The notes: generated by a model from the letters alone, not told the origin. Counted from the stretch's first letter, positions 1 to 10,002 are shown. The stretch: 40,591 nt of DNA from Planctomycetota bacterium (GCA_003389215.1 QQVP01000032.1:1-40591), one strand, 5' to 3'. Made by a program: numbers and translations.

Positions 1-950
1 TCGTCCTCGTCGAAGTCCTCGTCCTCGTCTTCGTCTTCGTCGTAGTCCACGGACTCCTCGCGCGGCACTTCGTCGGTCGCCGTGGCGGTCGCGACAGCCG
101 TTTCGGCAGCGGTTAACTCGGCGGCGGCTTCGGCCCCAGTCTCGGCCGGCGACGTCTCCACTTCGACCTCCTCGAAATAGGTGCGCCGGAGCTGTTCGGC
201 GCGGGGCATCTCTTCCAAGGCCTTCAGTCCAAACGTCTCCAGGAAGGCCCGCGTCGTGCCGTAGAGAATCGGTCGCCCTAGTTCTTCTGCGCGTCCCACG
301 ATTCGCACCATGCCTCGCTCCATCAACTGTCGCAATATCTCTCCACACTGAACCCCGCGCACCGACTCCACCTCGGCCCGCAGCACCGGTTGACGATACG
401 CCACCACGGCCAAAGTTTCTAGCGCCGGTTGCGAAAAACGCAACCCCGTTCCCGTTCCCGTCAGCCTGCGCAACCAGGGGGCAAACTTCGACCGCGTGAG
501 CAGATGATAGCCGCCGGCCACCTCCTCGATGCGAAACGCCCGGCCCGCCTTGTCATACTGTTGGTTCAGCTTCCGCATCAGCGTGCGGGCTTCGGTACCG
601 TCGGCCAGGCTGGCAAGTTGGGCGAGCTTGCGGCTCGCCAGCGGCTCCCGAGCCAGGAACAGGACCGCCTCGAGCCGCGCGAGACGACCCGCGGCCCCAG
701 GCTCGGCGGCGGGACTCGTCGAGGTGCGACCCCACCAGATCCGCGGGCGGGGGCCGGGCGCCTCCGACGCTCGACCGCCGACGAGTGCCGTTCGATAGCG
801 ACTCGACACACTCTGCAATTGGATCGCCGGGTGGGAAACGTGGCTACGCATGACCAACATCGTTGTTCGCGAAGGCTCGCGAACCCTTCGAGAATCCAGT
901 TTGGATCGCCAGTTCGAATCGAACATCGCCTGCGCTAAACCATCGGCCAT
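1..950 (-). CDS. scpB: ScpB, chromosome segregation/condensation protein (C-terminus cut by window edge)
   Basis: Translating the minus strand from the ATG at 950 gives 316 residues and runs off the left edge without a stop. ScpB is the winged-helix subunit that bridges SMC and the ScpA kleisin in the bacterial condensin complex. Residues about 87-165 contain the first winged helix (LEAVLFLAREPLASRKLAQL). Residues about 176-245 hold the second (ALETLAVVAYRQPVLRAEVE, then GRPILYGTTRAFLETFGL, the ScpB signature). A poorly conserved extension of about 85 residues precedes the core, and a long Asp/Glu tail follows it, encoded by GTC/CTC-rich DNA at 1-60. The start is uncertain: ATGs at 860 and 851 are alternatives, and 950 has only a weak AAAGG upstream. 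The family call is firm. Confidence 0.9.
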   Translation of the reverse strand, partial: MADGLAQAMFDSNWRSKLDSRRVREPSRTTMLVMRSHVSHPAIQLQSVSSRYRTALVGGRASEAPGPRPRIWWGRTSTSPAAEPGAAGRLARLEAVLFLAREPLASRKLAQLASLADGTEARTLMRKLNQQYDKAGRAFRIEEVAGGYHLLTRSKFAPWLRRLTGTGTGLRFSQPALETLAVVAYRQPVLRAEVESVRGVQCGEILRQLMERGMVRIVGRAEELGRPILYGTTRAFLETFGLKALEEMPRAEQLRRTYFEEVEVETSPAETGAEAAAELTAAETAVATATATDEVPREESVDYDEDEDEDEDFDED

Positions 951-1034
951 CGGCGGACCTTTGGCAAGGCCGCCTGACGAGCGGTGCCTCGGGGGCATAA
1001 GACGGGTGGGGCGGGGAGCTCGCGGGAGCGTGCG

Positions 1035-1631
1035 TTACGGCGCGGTCGACCCCGGAAACTGCCGCCAGCGACGCACTTGTTCGACGACCTGCCGCAGTGC
1101 TTCGACCGGCTCGGCGGCGACCGCCTGGAAGTTCTGGTGCTTGTCGCTGCCGCCGGGCAGGGCGGCCTTGCAGAAGAAGCGGAAGTTGCCGCCTTCGGCC
1201 CCATACGATTCGAGCAGGCTGTAGCTGACGCCCAACTCGCGGAGCTGACGTTCGAGGGCGACGTAGCCGACCTCTGCCGGGGGTGCCGTCGCGCCAGGGG
1301 CCAGGGGCGCTTCGTATCCGGCGGGCTGGGCGGCGTACTGTTGCGGTGGTTGGTCCGCCGGCACGGTCGACGGCTGTTCGCCGGGCGAAGCCAGTGGCGT
1401 TCCCGCCACCCCGTCAGCCTGGCCGTAAGACGGCGCCGAACCGCCGCCCCAGTCGTAATCCGTGGGGGTCTCACCTGCGGACTGCGCGATCAACTCCCAC
1501 TCGACCAGCTTGTCGTGGGCGATCTCCAGAATCGGCGTATGCTTCACCGCCAGATAGCCCCCGCCACCGAGAATCACCAACATCACCAAGGCACGAAACG
1601 CCGAGGCAATCGAATCGAAGAGCTGCTTCAC
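1035..1631 (-). CDS. Small membrane-anchored protein of unknown function
   Basis: The chosen start is GTG at 1631, because GGAGA lies about 6 bases upstream. An in-frame ATG at 1763 would add 44 basic residues with no ribosome site. The 198-residue product begins with a short amphipathic stretch (VKQLFDSIASAFRALV). One membrane helix follows at about residues 13-30 (ALVMLVILGGGGYLAV). Next comes a Pro/Ala/Gln-rich low-complexity linker of about 70 residues, and a C-terminal module (VGYVALERQLRELGVSYSLL) ending in VRRWRQFPGSTAP. The C-terminal module looks folded and may be extracytoplasmic. I do not recognise the family. It lies 84 bp upstream of scpB in the same direction, so co-transcription is possible. 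Confidence 0.65.
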   Translation of the reverse strand: MKQLFDSIASAFRALVMLVILGGGGYLAVKHTPILEIAHDKLVEWELIAQSAGETPTDYDWGGGSAPSYGQADGVAGTPLASPGEQPSTVPADQPPQQYAAQPAGYEAPLAPGATAPPAEVGYVALERQLRELGVSYSLLESYGAEGGNFRFFCKAALPGGSDKHQNFQAVAAEPVEALRQVVEQVRRWRQFPGSTAP

Positions 1632-1782
1632 AGGTCGTCTCCGCGGGAAGAGAATTTCTGGGCGGCGGATGATAGCGAGCGTTTCCCGGCGGCAGCAATG
1701 GCAATTCGGCGGCGAAACGGGCTCGAGGGTTCCCGCCCACCGGTCCCCGACCACCGGCCGCACGGGAACGAGGCCCGACTTC

Positions 1783-1788
1783 TATAAT
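1783..1788 (+). promoter_or_regulatory. Candidate -10 box (TATAAT) of the cysteine desulfurase gene
   Basis: A perfect TATAAT overlaps the first ATG (1787) of the cysteine desulfurase frame. If used, transcription would begin near the second ATG (1796) and the message would be nearly leaderless. No good -35 is visible 17 bp upstream, so support comes from the -10 alone and from similar CTATAATG contexts at 34623 and 38750. Confidence 0.4.
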
Positions 1789-3031
1789 GCAGCGTATGCA
1801 GCCCGAGCCGATCTATCTCGACAATAATTCGACGACACGGCTGGCCCCTGCCGCGCTCGAGGCGATGGCCGCGGCGGCCCGCGAGTTTCCCGGCAATCCG
1901 GCCAGCCAGCATGCCGCGGGTCGCCTGGCACGACGCCACTTGGACGAGCTCCGCGAGCGACTGGCCGCCCACCTGGGCGTGAACGTCACGCGGCGACCGG
2001 AGGACGAGATTGTCTTTACGAGCGGGGCCACCGAGGCCAACAACCTGGCCCTGCGGGGTCTCCTCGGCCCGGCGCCCAGTCGGCTGCTCGTCTCCGCGAT
2101 CGAACATCCAAGCGTGTTGGAGGTCGTCGACCAGCTCGCCGCCGCGGGGCACGACGTGGTGCGATTGCCGGTCGACGAGCGGGGCGTCGTCGCGCTCGAC
2201 GTGCTAGCAGCGCAGCTCAAAACCCCCACGCGGCTCGTCAGCGTCATGCTCGGCAATCACGAAACGGGCGTGCGGCAACCGCTCGGTGAGATCGCCGAGC
2301 TTTGTCGCGACGCGGGCGCCCTGCTGCATACCGACGCCTCGCAAGCGGTCGCCAAGACGCGAGTCCATTTCGGCGAGCTGGGCGTCCACGCGCTGACGCT
2401 CTCGGCCCACAAGTTTCACGGGCCGTGCGGCGTCGGGGCCTTGGTGCTGGCCGCGGGCGTGCGTCCTCTGCCGATGCTGGTAGGCGGAGCTCAGCAAGCC
2501 GGGCTGCGGGCCGGTACCGAGTCGGTGGCCCTCCCGGCAGGCCTGGTCGCGGCGCTCGACGCCGTGTTGGCAGTCGAAGGGGTGAAAACAGAGGGTGACG
2601 CGTATCGCGAAGTCGAAGCGAAATTGGCCCGCTTGCGCGACGCCTTCGAGGCCGAGCTGGTCGCCGCCCAGCCGGAGATCGTGATCGTCGGGGCCGACGC
2701 CGAACGACTGCCGCAGACGTCGTGCGTGGCCTTTGAGCCGCTCGAACGACAGGCGTTGTTTCTGGCCTTGGACCTGGCCGGCGTCGCCTGTTCGACCGGC
2801 AGCGCCTGCGAAAGTGGCTCCAGCGAGCCGTCGCCCGTGCTGCGCGCGATGGGGCTTCGGGAGGGGCAAATCTCCAGCGCCCTGCGGTTCTCGCTGAGCC
2901 GGCTCACGACCCCCGCCGAAACGGCTTCGGCGGCCCGCCGTATCCTGCGGGTCTATAACGATTTGCGACACCGCTTCGAGGCGACGAAATCGGCCGTCCC
3001 CGCTACTGGAAAGACCTGGAAAAAGGTATAA
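1787..3031 (+). CDS. Cysteine desulfurase (NifS/IscS family)
   Basis: The 414-residue PLP enzyme takes sulfur from cysteine as an enzyme persulfide and passes it to Fe-S cluster or tRNA-thiolation machinery. The N-terminus IYLDNNSTTRLAP (residues 9-21) is the family's substrate-loop motif. H107 (EHPSV), D183 and Q186 are the expected cofactor contacts. K209 in SAHKFHGPCGVGAL is the Schiff-base lysine. C341 in CSTGSACESGSSEPSPVL is the persulfide cysteine. Length is normal. Two ATGs, 1787 and 1796, are possible starts, and neither has a clear Shine-Dalgarno. The gene stands alone ahead of dnaA with no isc/suf neighbours. MnmA, a typical sulfur acceptor, is encoded about 31 kb away in this window. 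The exact subtype (IscS, NifS or other) cannot be settled here, so no symbol is given. Confidence 0.93.
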   Translation: MQRMQPEPIYLDNNSTTRLAPAALEAMAAAAREFPGNPASQHAAGRLARRHLDELRERLAAHLGVNVTRRPEDEIVFTSGATEANNLALRGLLGPAPSRLLVSAIEHPSVLEVVDQLAAAGHDVVRLPVDERGVVALDVLAAQLKTPTRLVSVMLGNHETGVRQPLGEIAELCRDAGALLHTDASQAVAKTRVHFGELGVHALTLSAHKFHGPCGVGALVLAAGVRPLPMLVGGAQQAGLRAGTESVALPAGLVAALDAVLAVEGVKTEGDAYREVEAKLARLRDAFEAELVAAQPEIVIVGADAERLPQTSCVAFEPLERQALFLALDLAGVACSTGSACESGSSEPSPVLRAMGLREGQISSALRFSLSRLTTPAETASAARRILRVYNDLRHRFEATKSAVPATGKTWKKV

Positions 3032-3032
3032 T
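3027..3032 (+). promoter_or_regulatory. Candidate -10 box (TATAAT) for dnaA
   Basis: TATAAT overlaps the stop codon of the upstream cysteine desulfurase gene and lies 78 bp before the dnaA GTG. The -35 region is poor (TACTGG at a 17-bp spacing), so the call is tentative. Confidence 0.35.
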
Positions 3033-3035
3033 CAC

Positions 3036-3059
3036 GGCTTGCTTTCGAGCCCCTTTTTT
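3036..3059 (+). terminator. Candidate intrinsic terminator after the cysteine desulfurase gene
   Basis: A short hairpin (GGCTTG paired with CGAGCC including one G-T pair, 3036-3051, loop CTTT) is followed by CC and six T at 3054-3059. It sits 5 bases after the stop codon and is the best rho-independent terminator shape in the window. The stem is short, so strength is uncertain. Confidence 0.5.
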
Positions 3060-3109
3060 CAGGCATTTTGCGCAACGTAGTGCGCTCGCTTTAGTCGGAC
3101 GGAGCCAGC

Positions 3110-4216
3110 GTGGTCAGCGGCGTTTTTTCTATCCCGCTTTCGAGTTCAAGTGGCGATTCCGCGGCCTCCGCTGCGCACTCGCGACGCTCGAAAAATGCGA
3201 CCGAGAATCGGCTAGCTGCGTTCTTCGGTGGCGGTGAAAACCGCTTGGTACAAGCCGCCGTCGAGGAGCTGCTGCGCAGCAGCAACCCGCCCTACAACCC
3301 GCTGGTCCTCTGCGGTCCGAGCGGTTCCGGCAAGAGCTTGCTGGCCGGTGGCATCGCGGGCCGCTGGACCGAAAGCCCCGCCGCCCGCGCGGGCGAAGTG
3401 TTTTGCCTGGAGGCTTCAGCTTGGGCCGAGGAGTTTGCCCGCCGACGCGCCCCACGTCGCTTGGCGGCTTGGCGCGAGCACTACCGCGGGGCGTCGTTGG
3501 TCGTGCTCGATCATCTCGATGCCCTCCCGACCAGTCGTGCCGTCGCCCATGAGCTGGCAAGGCTTATCGACGCGCTCACCGCGATCGATGGGAAAGGTCG
3601 GCACGGACAGCTTATCGTGACCATGCGCGATCGCCCGGAGGCGACGGCGAACTTGTCGTCGGACGTGGCCGCACGACTGAGCGGCGGCCTGGTCGTTCCG
3701 CTGGCGTCCGCGGGCAGCGAGGCCCGCAGGGCCTTGATCCTGGCCAGCTGCGAGAAACACGAGCTGACGTTGAGCGACTCGGCCCTCGAGTACCTGGCCG
3801 CCGGCACGGAGCCTCCCATGGCGGAGCTGCCCGCTCTGGTGGAACGCCTTGCTCGGCGGGTCGCGGCCGGACAGATCGGCGATCTGGACCTGGTGCGTGA
3901 GTTCGCTCCGCGCGGCGTCAACCGGCGGACTGTGCGTATCGACCGCGTGGCCCGTTGTGTGGCCCGCTACTACCAGCTGAGCGTGGCGGATCTGAAGAGT
4001 TCATCGCGGCGACGAAATGTCGCGGTAGCCCGGCGGACTTTCATCTACTTCGCCCGCGAGGTGTGCGGCAAGAGTTTCGCCCGAATCGGAGCCTTTCTGG
4101 GCGGCCGCGACCATACGACCGTGTTGTACAACTATGGCAAGATTTGTGAATTGCAGGAGAGCGACCCGGCGACGCGGTTGGCGATCGCGGAGATCCAGAG
4201 GAAGCTGCTGGCTTGA
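3110..4216 (+). CDS. dnaA: DnaA, chromosomal replication initiator (short form)
   Basis: The start is GTG at 3110 with GGAG about 6 bases upstream. The 368-residue product has the AAA+ core and the DNA-binding domain of DnaA but only about 40 low-complexity residues ahead of them, so the usual N-terminal domain I is missing (typical DnaA is about 450 aa). Walker A is GPSGSGKS (69-76). Walker B is LVVLDHLDAL, with H135 where most DnaA proteins have a second Asp. AARLSGGL (187-194) aligns with the arginine-finger SRFxWGL box. The C-terminal helix-turn-helix and the signature GGRDHTTVLY (331-340) are well preserved. Its place ahead of dnaN, a DciA-like gene and gyrB supports the assignment. It initiates replication by binding DnaA boxes and melting the origin. 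Confidence 0.93.
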   Translation: MVSGVFSIPLSSSSGDSAASAAHSRRSKNATENRLAAFFGGGENRLVQAAVEELLRSSNPPYNPLVLCGPSGSGKSLLAGGIAGRWTESPAARAGEVFCLEASAWAEEFARRRAPRRLAAWREHYRGASLVVLDHLDALPTSRAVAHELARLIDALTAIDGKGRHGQLIVTMRDRPEATANLSSDVAARLSGGLVVPLASAGSEARRALILASCEKHELTLSDSALEYLAAGTEPPMAELPALVERLARRVAAGQIGDLDLVREFAPRGVNRRTVRIDRVARCVARYYQLSVADLKSSSRRRNVAVARRTFIYFAREVCGKSFARIGAFLGGRDHTTVLYNYGKICELQESDPATRLAIAEIQRKLLA

Positions 4217-4560
4217 ACCAACGCGCGGCAGGCCGTGCCAAGTGCCGGCTGTGGAAAGCCGGTCGACGGAATGTCGACAACGACAGAATCGGCCAGCCAC
4301 TCGAATGAGCAACCAGGAGCCTGCTCCGCGGCGCGACATCGGCTGAGACACGATCGACCACCTGGCGACGGGCAATGAACGCGAATTCCACACTGCGACG
4401 GATACCGATTTTCGTCGCTAGCGGTTTGGCAGCCGCGACTTGAGTCATCGCCGGGGCCGGAACGACGAACACGCGCGGCGGATCACTATTACTGCTGCTA
4501 AAGAAATAAGAAATTATTGCAAAGGATGAACTGGAGACATCCCACGGGAAGGAAATTCAA
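4217..4560. other. dnaA-dnaN intergenic region, candidate oriC
   Basis: This 344-bp gap holds no credible gene. It contains a hairpin (CCGGCT/AGCCGG, 4245-4262) whose loop and right arm carry TGTGGAAAG (reverse complement CTTTCCACA), a DnaA-box-like 9-mer. It also has an inverted pair of GTCGAC (4262-4267, 4273-4278), a weaker box-like AATTCCACA (4384-4392), and a DnaA-trio-like array followed by an A/T-rich stretch (4486-4526). The gene order suits an origin. Perfect TTATCCACA boxes are absent, so the call rests on layout and the unwinding-type motif. Confidence 0.4.
4486..4526 (+). other. DnaA-trio-like repeat plus A/T-rich tract (candidate unwinding element)
   Basis: The top strand reads CTA TTA CTG CTG CTA (4486-4500) and is followed by a purine-rich A/T tract (4501-4526). 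On the bottom strand, read 3' to 5', this is GAT AAT GAC GAC GAT. It resembles the repeating 3'-G(A/T)(A/T) DnaA-trio described at the Bacillus subtilis origin. It lies 60 bp before dnaN in an otherwise G+C-rich region. Confidence 0.35.
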
Positions 4561-5676
4561 ATGAAGGTCAAGTGTGAACGGACAAAGTTACTCGAGGCGT
4601 TTCAGACCGTCGCGAGCGTGGTGCCCAGCCGCAGTCCGAAACCGGTGTTGCAGAATGTCAAACTCGAGGCGAGCGCCGATGCCGCGATTTTGATGGCCAC
4701 CGACCTGGAGGTCGGGATCCGCGCAGTGGTGCCGGGCGTCGAAGTCGAGGTGCCCGGCAGCGCATTGTTGCCGCTGAGCCAGTTCGGCCCGATCTTGCGT
4801 GAGTCGCCCGATGAGACTCTGTTCCTCGAGGCCGATCCGCAGGGTACCCTGGTCCGCGGCGAGCGGAGCCAGTTCAATCTGGCCGGCGCGAATCCGGACG
4901 AGTTTCCCTCGGTGGCCGCGTTTACCGAGTCGGCCTATCACGAGGTTCCGGCTCGCTTCTTGCGCGAAGTGATTCGCCGCACCGTCTTCGCGACCGACAC
5001 CGAGAGCAGCCGCTATGCCCTGGGCGGGGTCCTCTTCGAGTTGGACAAAGACAAGCTCACCGCCGTTGGCACCGACGGTCGTCGCCTGGCCAAGATGGAA
5101 GGTCCGGCCCTCTCGGTGGGCGGGCAAGAGACGGGCGATCAGACCACGATCGTGCCGACCAAGGCACTCACGCTGATCGAACGGGCGCTGAGCGACGCCG
5201 ACGCGGAAATTCAGATGGCGGTCCAGCCCAACAATGTGCTGGTGCAGAGCCAGCGCGTGACGGTATTTTCGCGGCTCGTGGAAGGTCGTTTTCCGAAGTG
5301 GCGTGAGGTGCTGCCGCAACGCAGCGATTTTCACGCGATCGATATTCCGGTCGGGGCGTTTCTCTCCGCCGTGCGACAAGCGGCCGTGGTCACCAGCCAG
5401 GAGAGTCGCGGCATCGACTTTACCTTCGGTTCGGGGTCGGTCGTGTTGGCCGCACAAACGGCGGAGATCGGACAATCGCGGATCGAAATGCCGATTGCCT
5501 TCGACGGCGAACCGATCACCACGGTGCTCGATCCACGCTATATGAGCGACTTCCTCAAGGTGCTCGATCCGGAAAAGACCTTCCGCTTGGAAGTGAAGGA
5601 CTCGGAAAGTGCCGTGGTCACCAGCACCGACGACGGCTATGCGTACGTGATTATGCCGATGACACGCGATCGATGA
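4561..5676 (+). CDS. dnaN: DNA polymerase III beta sliding clamp
   Basis: The ATG at 4561 has GAAGGAA about 7 bases upstream. The 371-residue product is full length for the ring-shaped processivity clamp, which is a dimer of three-domain subunits tethering polymerase III to DNA. It begins MKVKCERTKLLEAFQTVASV, contains PVLQNVKLEA and TDLEVGIRA typical of domain I, and ends YAYVIMPMTRDR, matching the conserved C-terminal YVIMPM tail that forms the partner-binding pocket. The stop codon overlaps the next start (ATGA), indicating coupled translation with the DciA-like gene. It is the second gene of the dnaA-dnaN-dciA-gyrB order. Confidence 0.97.
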   Translation: MKVKCERTKLLEAFQTVASVVPSRSPKPVLQNVKLEASADAAILMATDLEVGIRAVVPGVEVEVPGSALLPLSQFGPILRESPDETLFLEADPQGTLVRGERSQFNLAGANPDEFPSVAAFTESAYHEVPARFLREVIRRTVFATDTESSRYALGGVLFELDKDKLTAVGTDGRRLAKMEGPALSVGGQETGDQTTIVPTKALTLIERALSDADAEIQMAVQPNNVLVQSQRVTVFSRLVEGRFPKWREVLPQRSDFHAIDIPVGAFLSAVRQAAVVTSQESRGIDFTFGSGSVVLAAQTAEIGQSRIEMPIAFDGEPITTVLDPRYMSDFLKVLDPEKTFRLEVKDSESAVVTSTDDGYAYVIMPMTRDR

Positions 5677-6017
5677 GCAAGGGAGGAGTTGGAGCGATTG
5701 CCGGGAAATCGAAGTCCGGTCCGCGGGGACCTCAGCATGTCGGCGAGTTGGTGAGCGAGCTGTTGGCCCGCCGCGGAGTTGGCCGCCGGCTGGCGACGGC
5801 CGATCGTCTGGCTGCCTGGCGCAAAGCGGTCGGAGCCGAGTTCGCCGAGATGACGCGACCCGGCGCCGTGCGACGCGGTGTGTTGGAAGTGACAGTGGCC
5901 CATTCGGCCCTCGTCCAGGAATTGACTTTTCAAAAGATGGAACTGCTGCAGCGAATTCAGAAATGTTGGGGCGAGATTCGTGACCTGCGCTTTCGCGTGG
6001 GTTCGATCGAATCGTGA
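5673..6017 (+). CDS. DUF721 / DciA-like protein
   Basis: The 114-residue protein starts at an ATG overlapping the dnaN stop by 4 bases. After a basic Gly/Ser-rich N-terminus of about 20 residues it has the DUF721 fold: HVGELVSELLARRGVGRRL, a conserved Trp (AAWRKAVGAEFAEMTRP), then GVLEVTVAHSALVQEL and ending LRFRVGSIES. DciA is the ancestral loader or regulator of the replicative helicase in bacteria that lack DnaC/DnaI. Its position between dnaN and gyrB, next to the candidate origin, fits that role. Family membership is seen in the sequence; helicase loading in this organism is inferred. Confidence 0.82.
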   Translation: MSKGGVGAIAGKSKSGPRGPQHVGELVSELLARRGVGRRLATADRLAAWRKAVGAEFAEMTRPGAVRRGVLEVTVAHSALVQELTFQKMELLQRIQKCWGEIRDLRFRVGSIES

Positions 6018-6067
6018 GCGGCACGGCGGGCGCGGCCCGCAGTGCGACGCAGGAAACAGGTTGTTAG

Positions 6068-8573
<2,506 letters not shown>

Positions 8574-8579
8574 GGGCAC

Positions 8580-8639
8580 GATCTTCATGTACGGATAACC
8601 GCAATTTGTCATGTTCTCGCATACGGACAGATGAAGATC
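8580..8639. repeat. Inverted repeat GATCTTCAT ... ATGAAGATC beside the left junction
   Basis: Perfect 9-bp arms at 8580-8588 and 8631-8639 are separated by 42 bp. The pair starts 7 bp inside the element. It could be a protein-binding site, part of a recombination site, or a loose hairpin after gyrB. Confidence 0.4.
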
Positions 8640-8650
8640 TTTGCGCTGTC

Positions 8651-8668
8651 TGATATAACGCATTGACA
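8651..8668 (+). promoter_or_regulatory. Candidate promoter elements for the Dcd-like gene
   Basis: Two overlapping possibilities are visible. One is an extended -10, TGATATAAC (8651-8659), without a matching -35. The other is a perfect TTGACA at 8663-8668, followed after 19 bp by TTGCAT (8688-8693). The ATG is at 8711. Neither is a complete consensus promoter. Confidence 0.35.
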
Positions 8669-8710
8669 TTGTGCGCGATGTTCGATGTTGCATAAATCCA
8701 TTCGATAGTT

Positions 8711-9730
8711 ATGTATCTGCCTGACCACGAACTCGAAGAAGTGCTGCCGCAGCTGAAGATTCAGTCTCTTTATGCAAAGCATCCGTTCGAGGCAGACGAG
8801 CAAGTCCAGCCATCATCAATTGATCTTCGATTGGATTACGTTTTCTGGCGACCGCGTAAACATCGGCCGATCGATCTGAGGCGAGCGGCTCTATCGGAGC
8901 TTGATCCCCGTAGGTATTGGGAGAAAGTCGAGATTCCCTTTGGTCAGGCGATTACGCTTAGAAAGGGGGAAATGCTCTTGGGTCGCACGGTGGAAACATT
9001 CACAATTCCGCCCCAGTACGCGGGAAAATTAGAGGGTCGAAGTTCGTTTGCACGGATGGGACTGGCTATCCACTGTTCGGCCGACTTTATCAATCCTGGA
9101 TATCGCGGCAACATGCCCCTTCAGCTAATCAACTATGGCCCCAGTTCCATCAAGCTGATTCCACTTATTCCCATATGTCAATTGGTCATTGTCAAGCTAT
9201 TGTCAGCTGCAAGCCGGCCATACAACGAGCGTCAGCCGTTTAGCAAATACATGGATGATGATGGAGGTCCGACGTATTGGTGGCGCGATCATCGAATCAA
9301 GAAACTGCAGGAATCGCTTGGTCGTCATCACGTTGAGTTGAGCATTCAAGACGAGATTTTGAAGCTCATAGGACCATGCGAGCCAGACTTGATCGAGCGA
9401 TTTGAGAGTACGGTAGAGCAACTTCGCATTGGCCAGCTAGCTAACGCCCGAGAGTTACTCGATCTTTTTTCCCAAGCAGAGAATACTGCGCGGAAATGGG
9501 CCAAATTCAAGCGAAATGCGTGGCATTGGGTAGGATTAACATTTCTTGCCATATCGATCGGCAGCTTTTTCGCCCCCCTGCCATCTTGGCACTTCTATGC
9601 CTCGCTCTTGGCCCTAACAGCTGTTTTCCTGAGCATCAGCGCTTGGATCTACTTTTGCTCCGAACCGCCGGGAGATTACCTTGGTGAGGCTGAACTAGGT
9701 GCGTTGATCCGGCAAAAAGATGGCACCTAA
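8711..9730 (+). CDS. dCTP-deaminase/dUTPase-fold protein with two C-terminal membrane helices, probable pseudoenzyme
   Basis: Residues about 30-180 of this 339-residue protein match Dcd: QPSSIDLRLDYVFW (33-46), then LEGRSSFARMGLAIH (107-121) and YNERQPFSKY (171-180). Alignment with E. coli Dcd is gap-free around the active site. R110, S111 and R115 are kept, but the Asp of IDPG is N128 and the catalytic Glu138 is Q138 (NMPLQLIN). Loss of both acidic groups predicts binding without deamination or hydrolysis. Residues about 195-265 are helical and charged. Two membrane helices follow (about 271-289 and 294-316, split by FAPLPSWHF), then a short polar tail. Known Dcd enzymes are soluble trimers of about 190 aa, so the helical linker and membrane part are additions. 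The start has no clear ribosome site. It is the main cargo of the gyrB-linked element. A nucleotide-sensing membrane effector is an inference. Confidence 0.8.
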   Translation: MYLPDHELEEVLPQLKIQSLYAKHPFEADEQVQPSSIDLRLDYVFWRPRKHRPIDLRRAALSELDPRRYWEKVEIPFGQAITLRKGEMLLGRTVETFTIPPQYAGKLEGRSSFARMGLAIHCSADFINPGYRGNMPLQLINYGPSSIKLIPLIPICQLVIVKLLSAASRPYNERQPFSKYMDDDGGPTYWWRDHRIKKLQESLGRHHVELSIQDEILKLIGPCEPDLIERFESTVEQLRIGQLANARELLDLFSQAENTARKWAKFKRNAWHWVGLTFLAISIGSFFAPLPSWHFYASLLALTAVFLSISAWIYFCSEPPGDYLGEAELGALIRQKDGT

Positions 9731-10002
9731 CGTGATGTCCTTACGCCATTCACTTCGTGAACGGCCCTACCGGAATCATCCCCTACGAATTCAAACCGCG
9801 GGACATCTTTACCGTTGACGGATACCTTTTCAAGGAAATCCACTAATGGTCGGGCCATTCGGCTTGGCGAACCATACAACGGAATGTAGATCACGTACTC
9901 TTCTGCGGTATCGACGTGTGTTGCCACACCCTCAACTCGATACATCCCCCCTTTAAAGTGCCGATACCGTCCACGTCGGAGTTGTTCTGCACAACGAGTC
10001 AT
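9727..10002 (-). CDS. DUF1653 family protein
   Basis: I start it at the ATG at 10002, because AAGGAG lies 8 bases upstream. A GTG at 10011 is in frame but would sit on that ribosome site. The 91-residue product matches DUF1653 along most of its length: RGRYRHFKGGMYRVEGVATH, then EEYVIYIPLYGSPSRMARPL and VPRFEFVGDD. DUF1653 proteins are small all-beta proteins of unknown function found widely in bacteria, often as stray genes. Its stop codon overlaps that of the convergent Dcd-like gene (CTAA shared), so the two are packed tail to tail with no room for a terminator. The low G+C matches the rest of the element. No role is assigned. Confidence 0.8.
   Translation of the reverse strand: MTRCAEQLRRGRYRHFKGGMYRVEGVATHVDTAEEYVIYIPLYGSPSRMARPLVDFLEKVSVNGKDVPRFEFVGDDSGRAVHEVNGVRTSR

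Noticed and set aside
429..938. Plus-strand frame at the left end
   Set aside because: The minus strand encodes a clear ScpB across the same bases.
4588..6024. 478-codon open frame antisense to dnaN
   Set aside because: It is a shadow of dnaN and the DciA-like gene, with no recognisable motif.
8711..9730. Active dCTP deaminase or dUTPase
   Set aside because: Neither the Dcd Glu138 nor the Asp of the IDPG/dUTPase motif is present (Q138, N128). Activity cannot be excluded without an assay.
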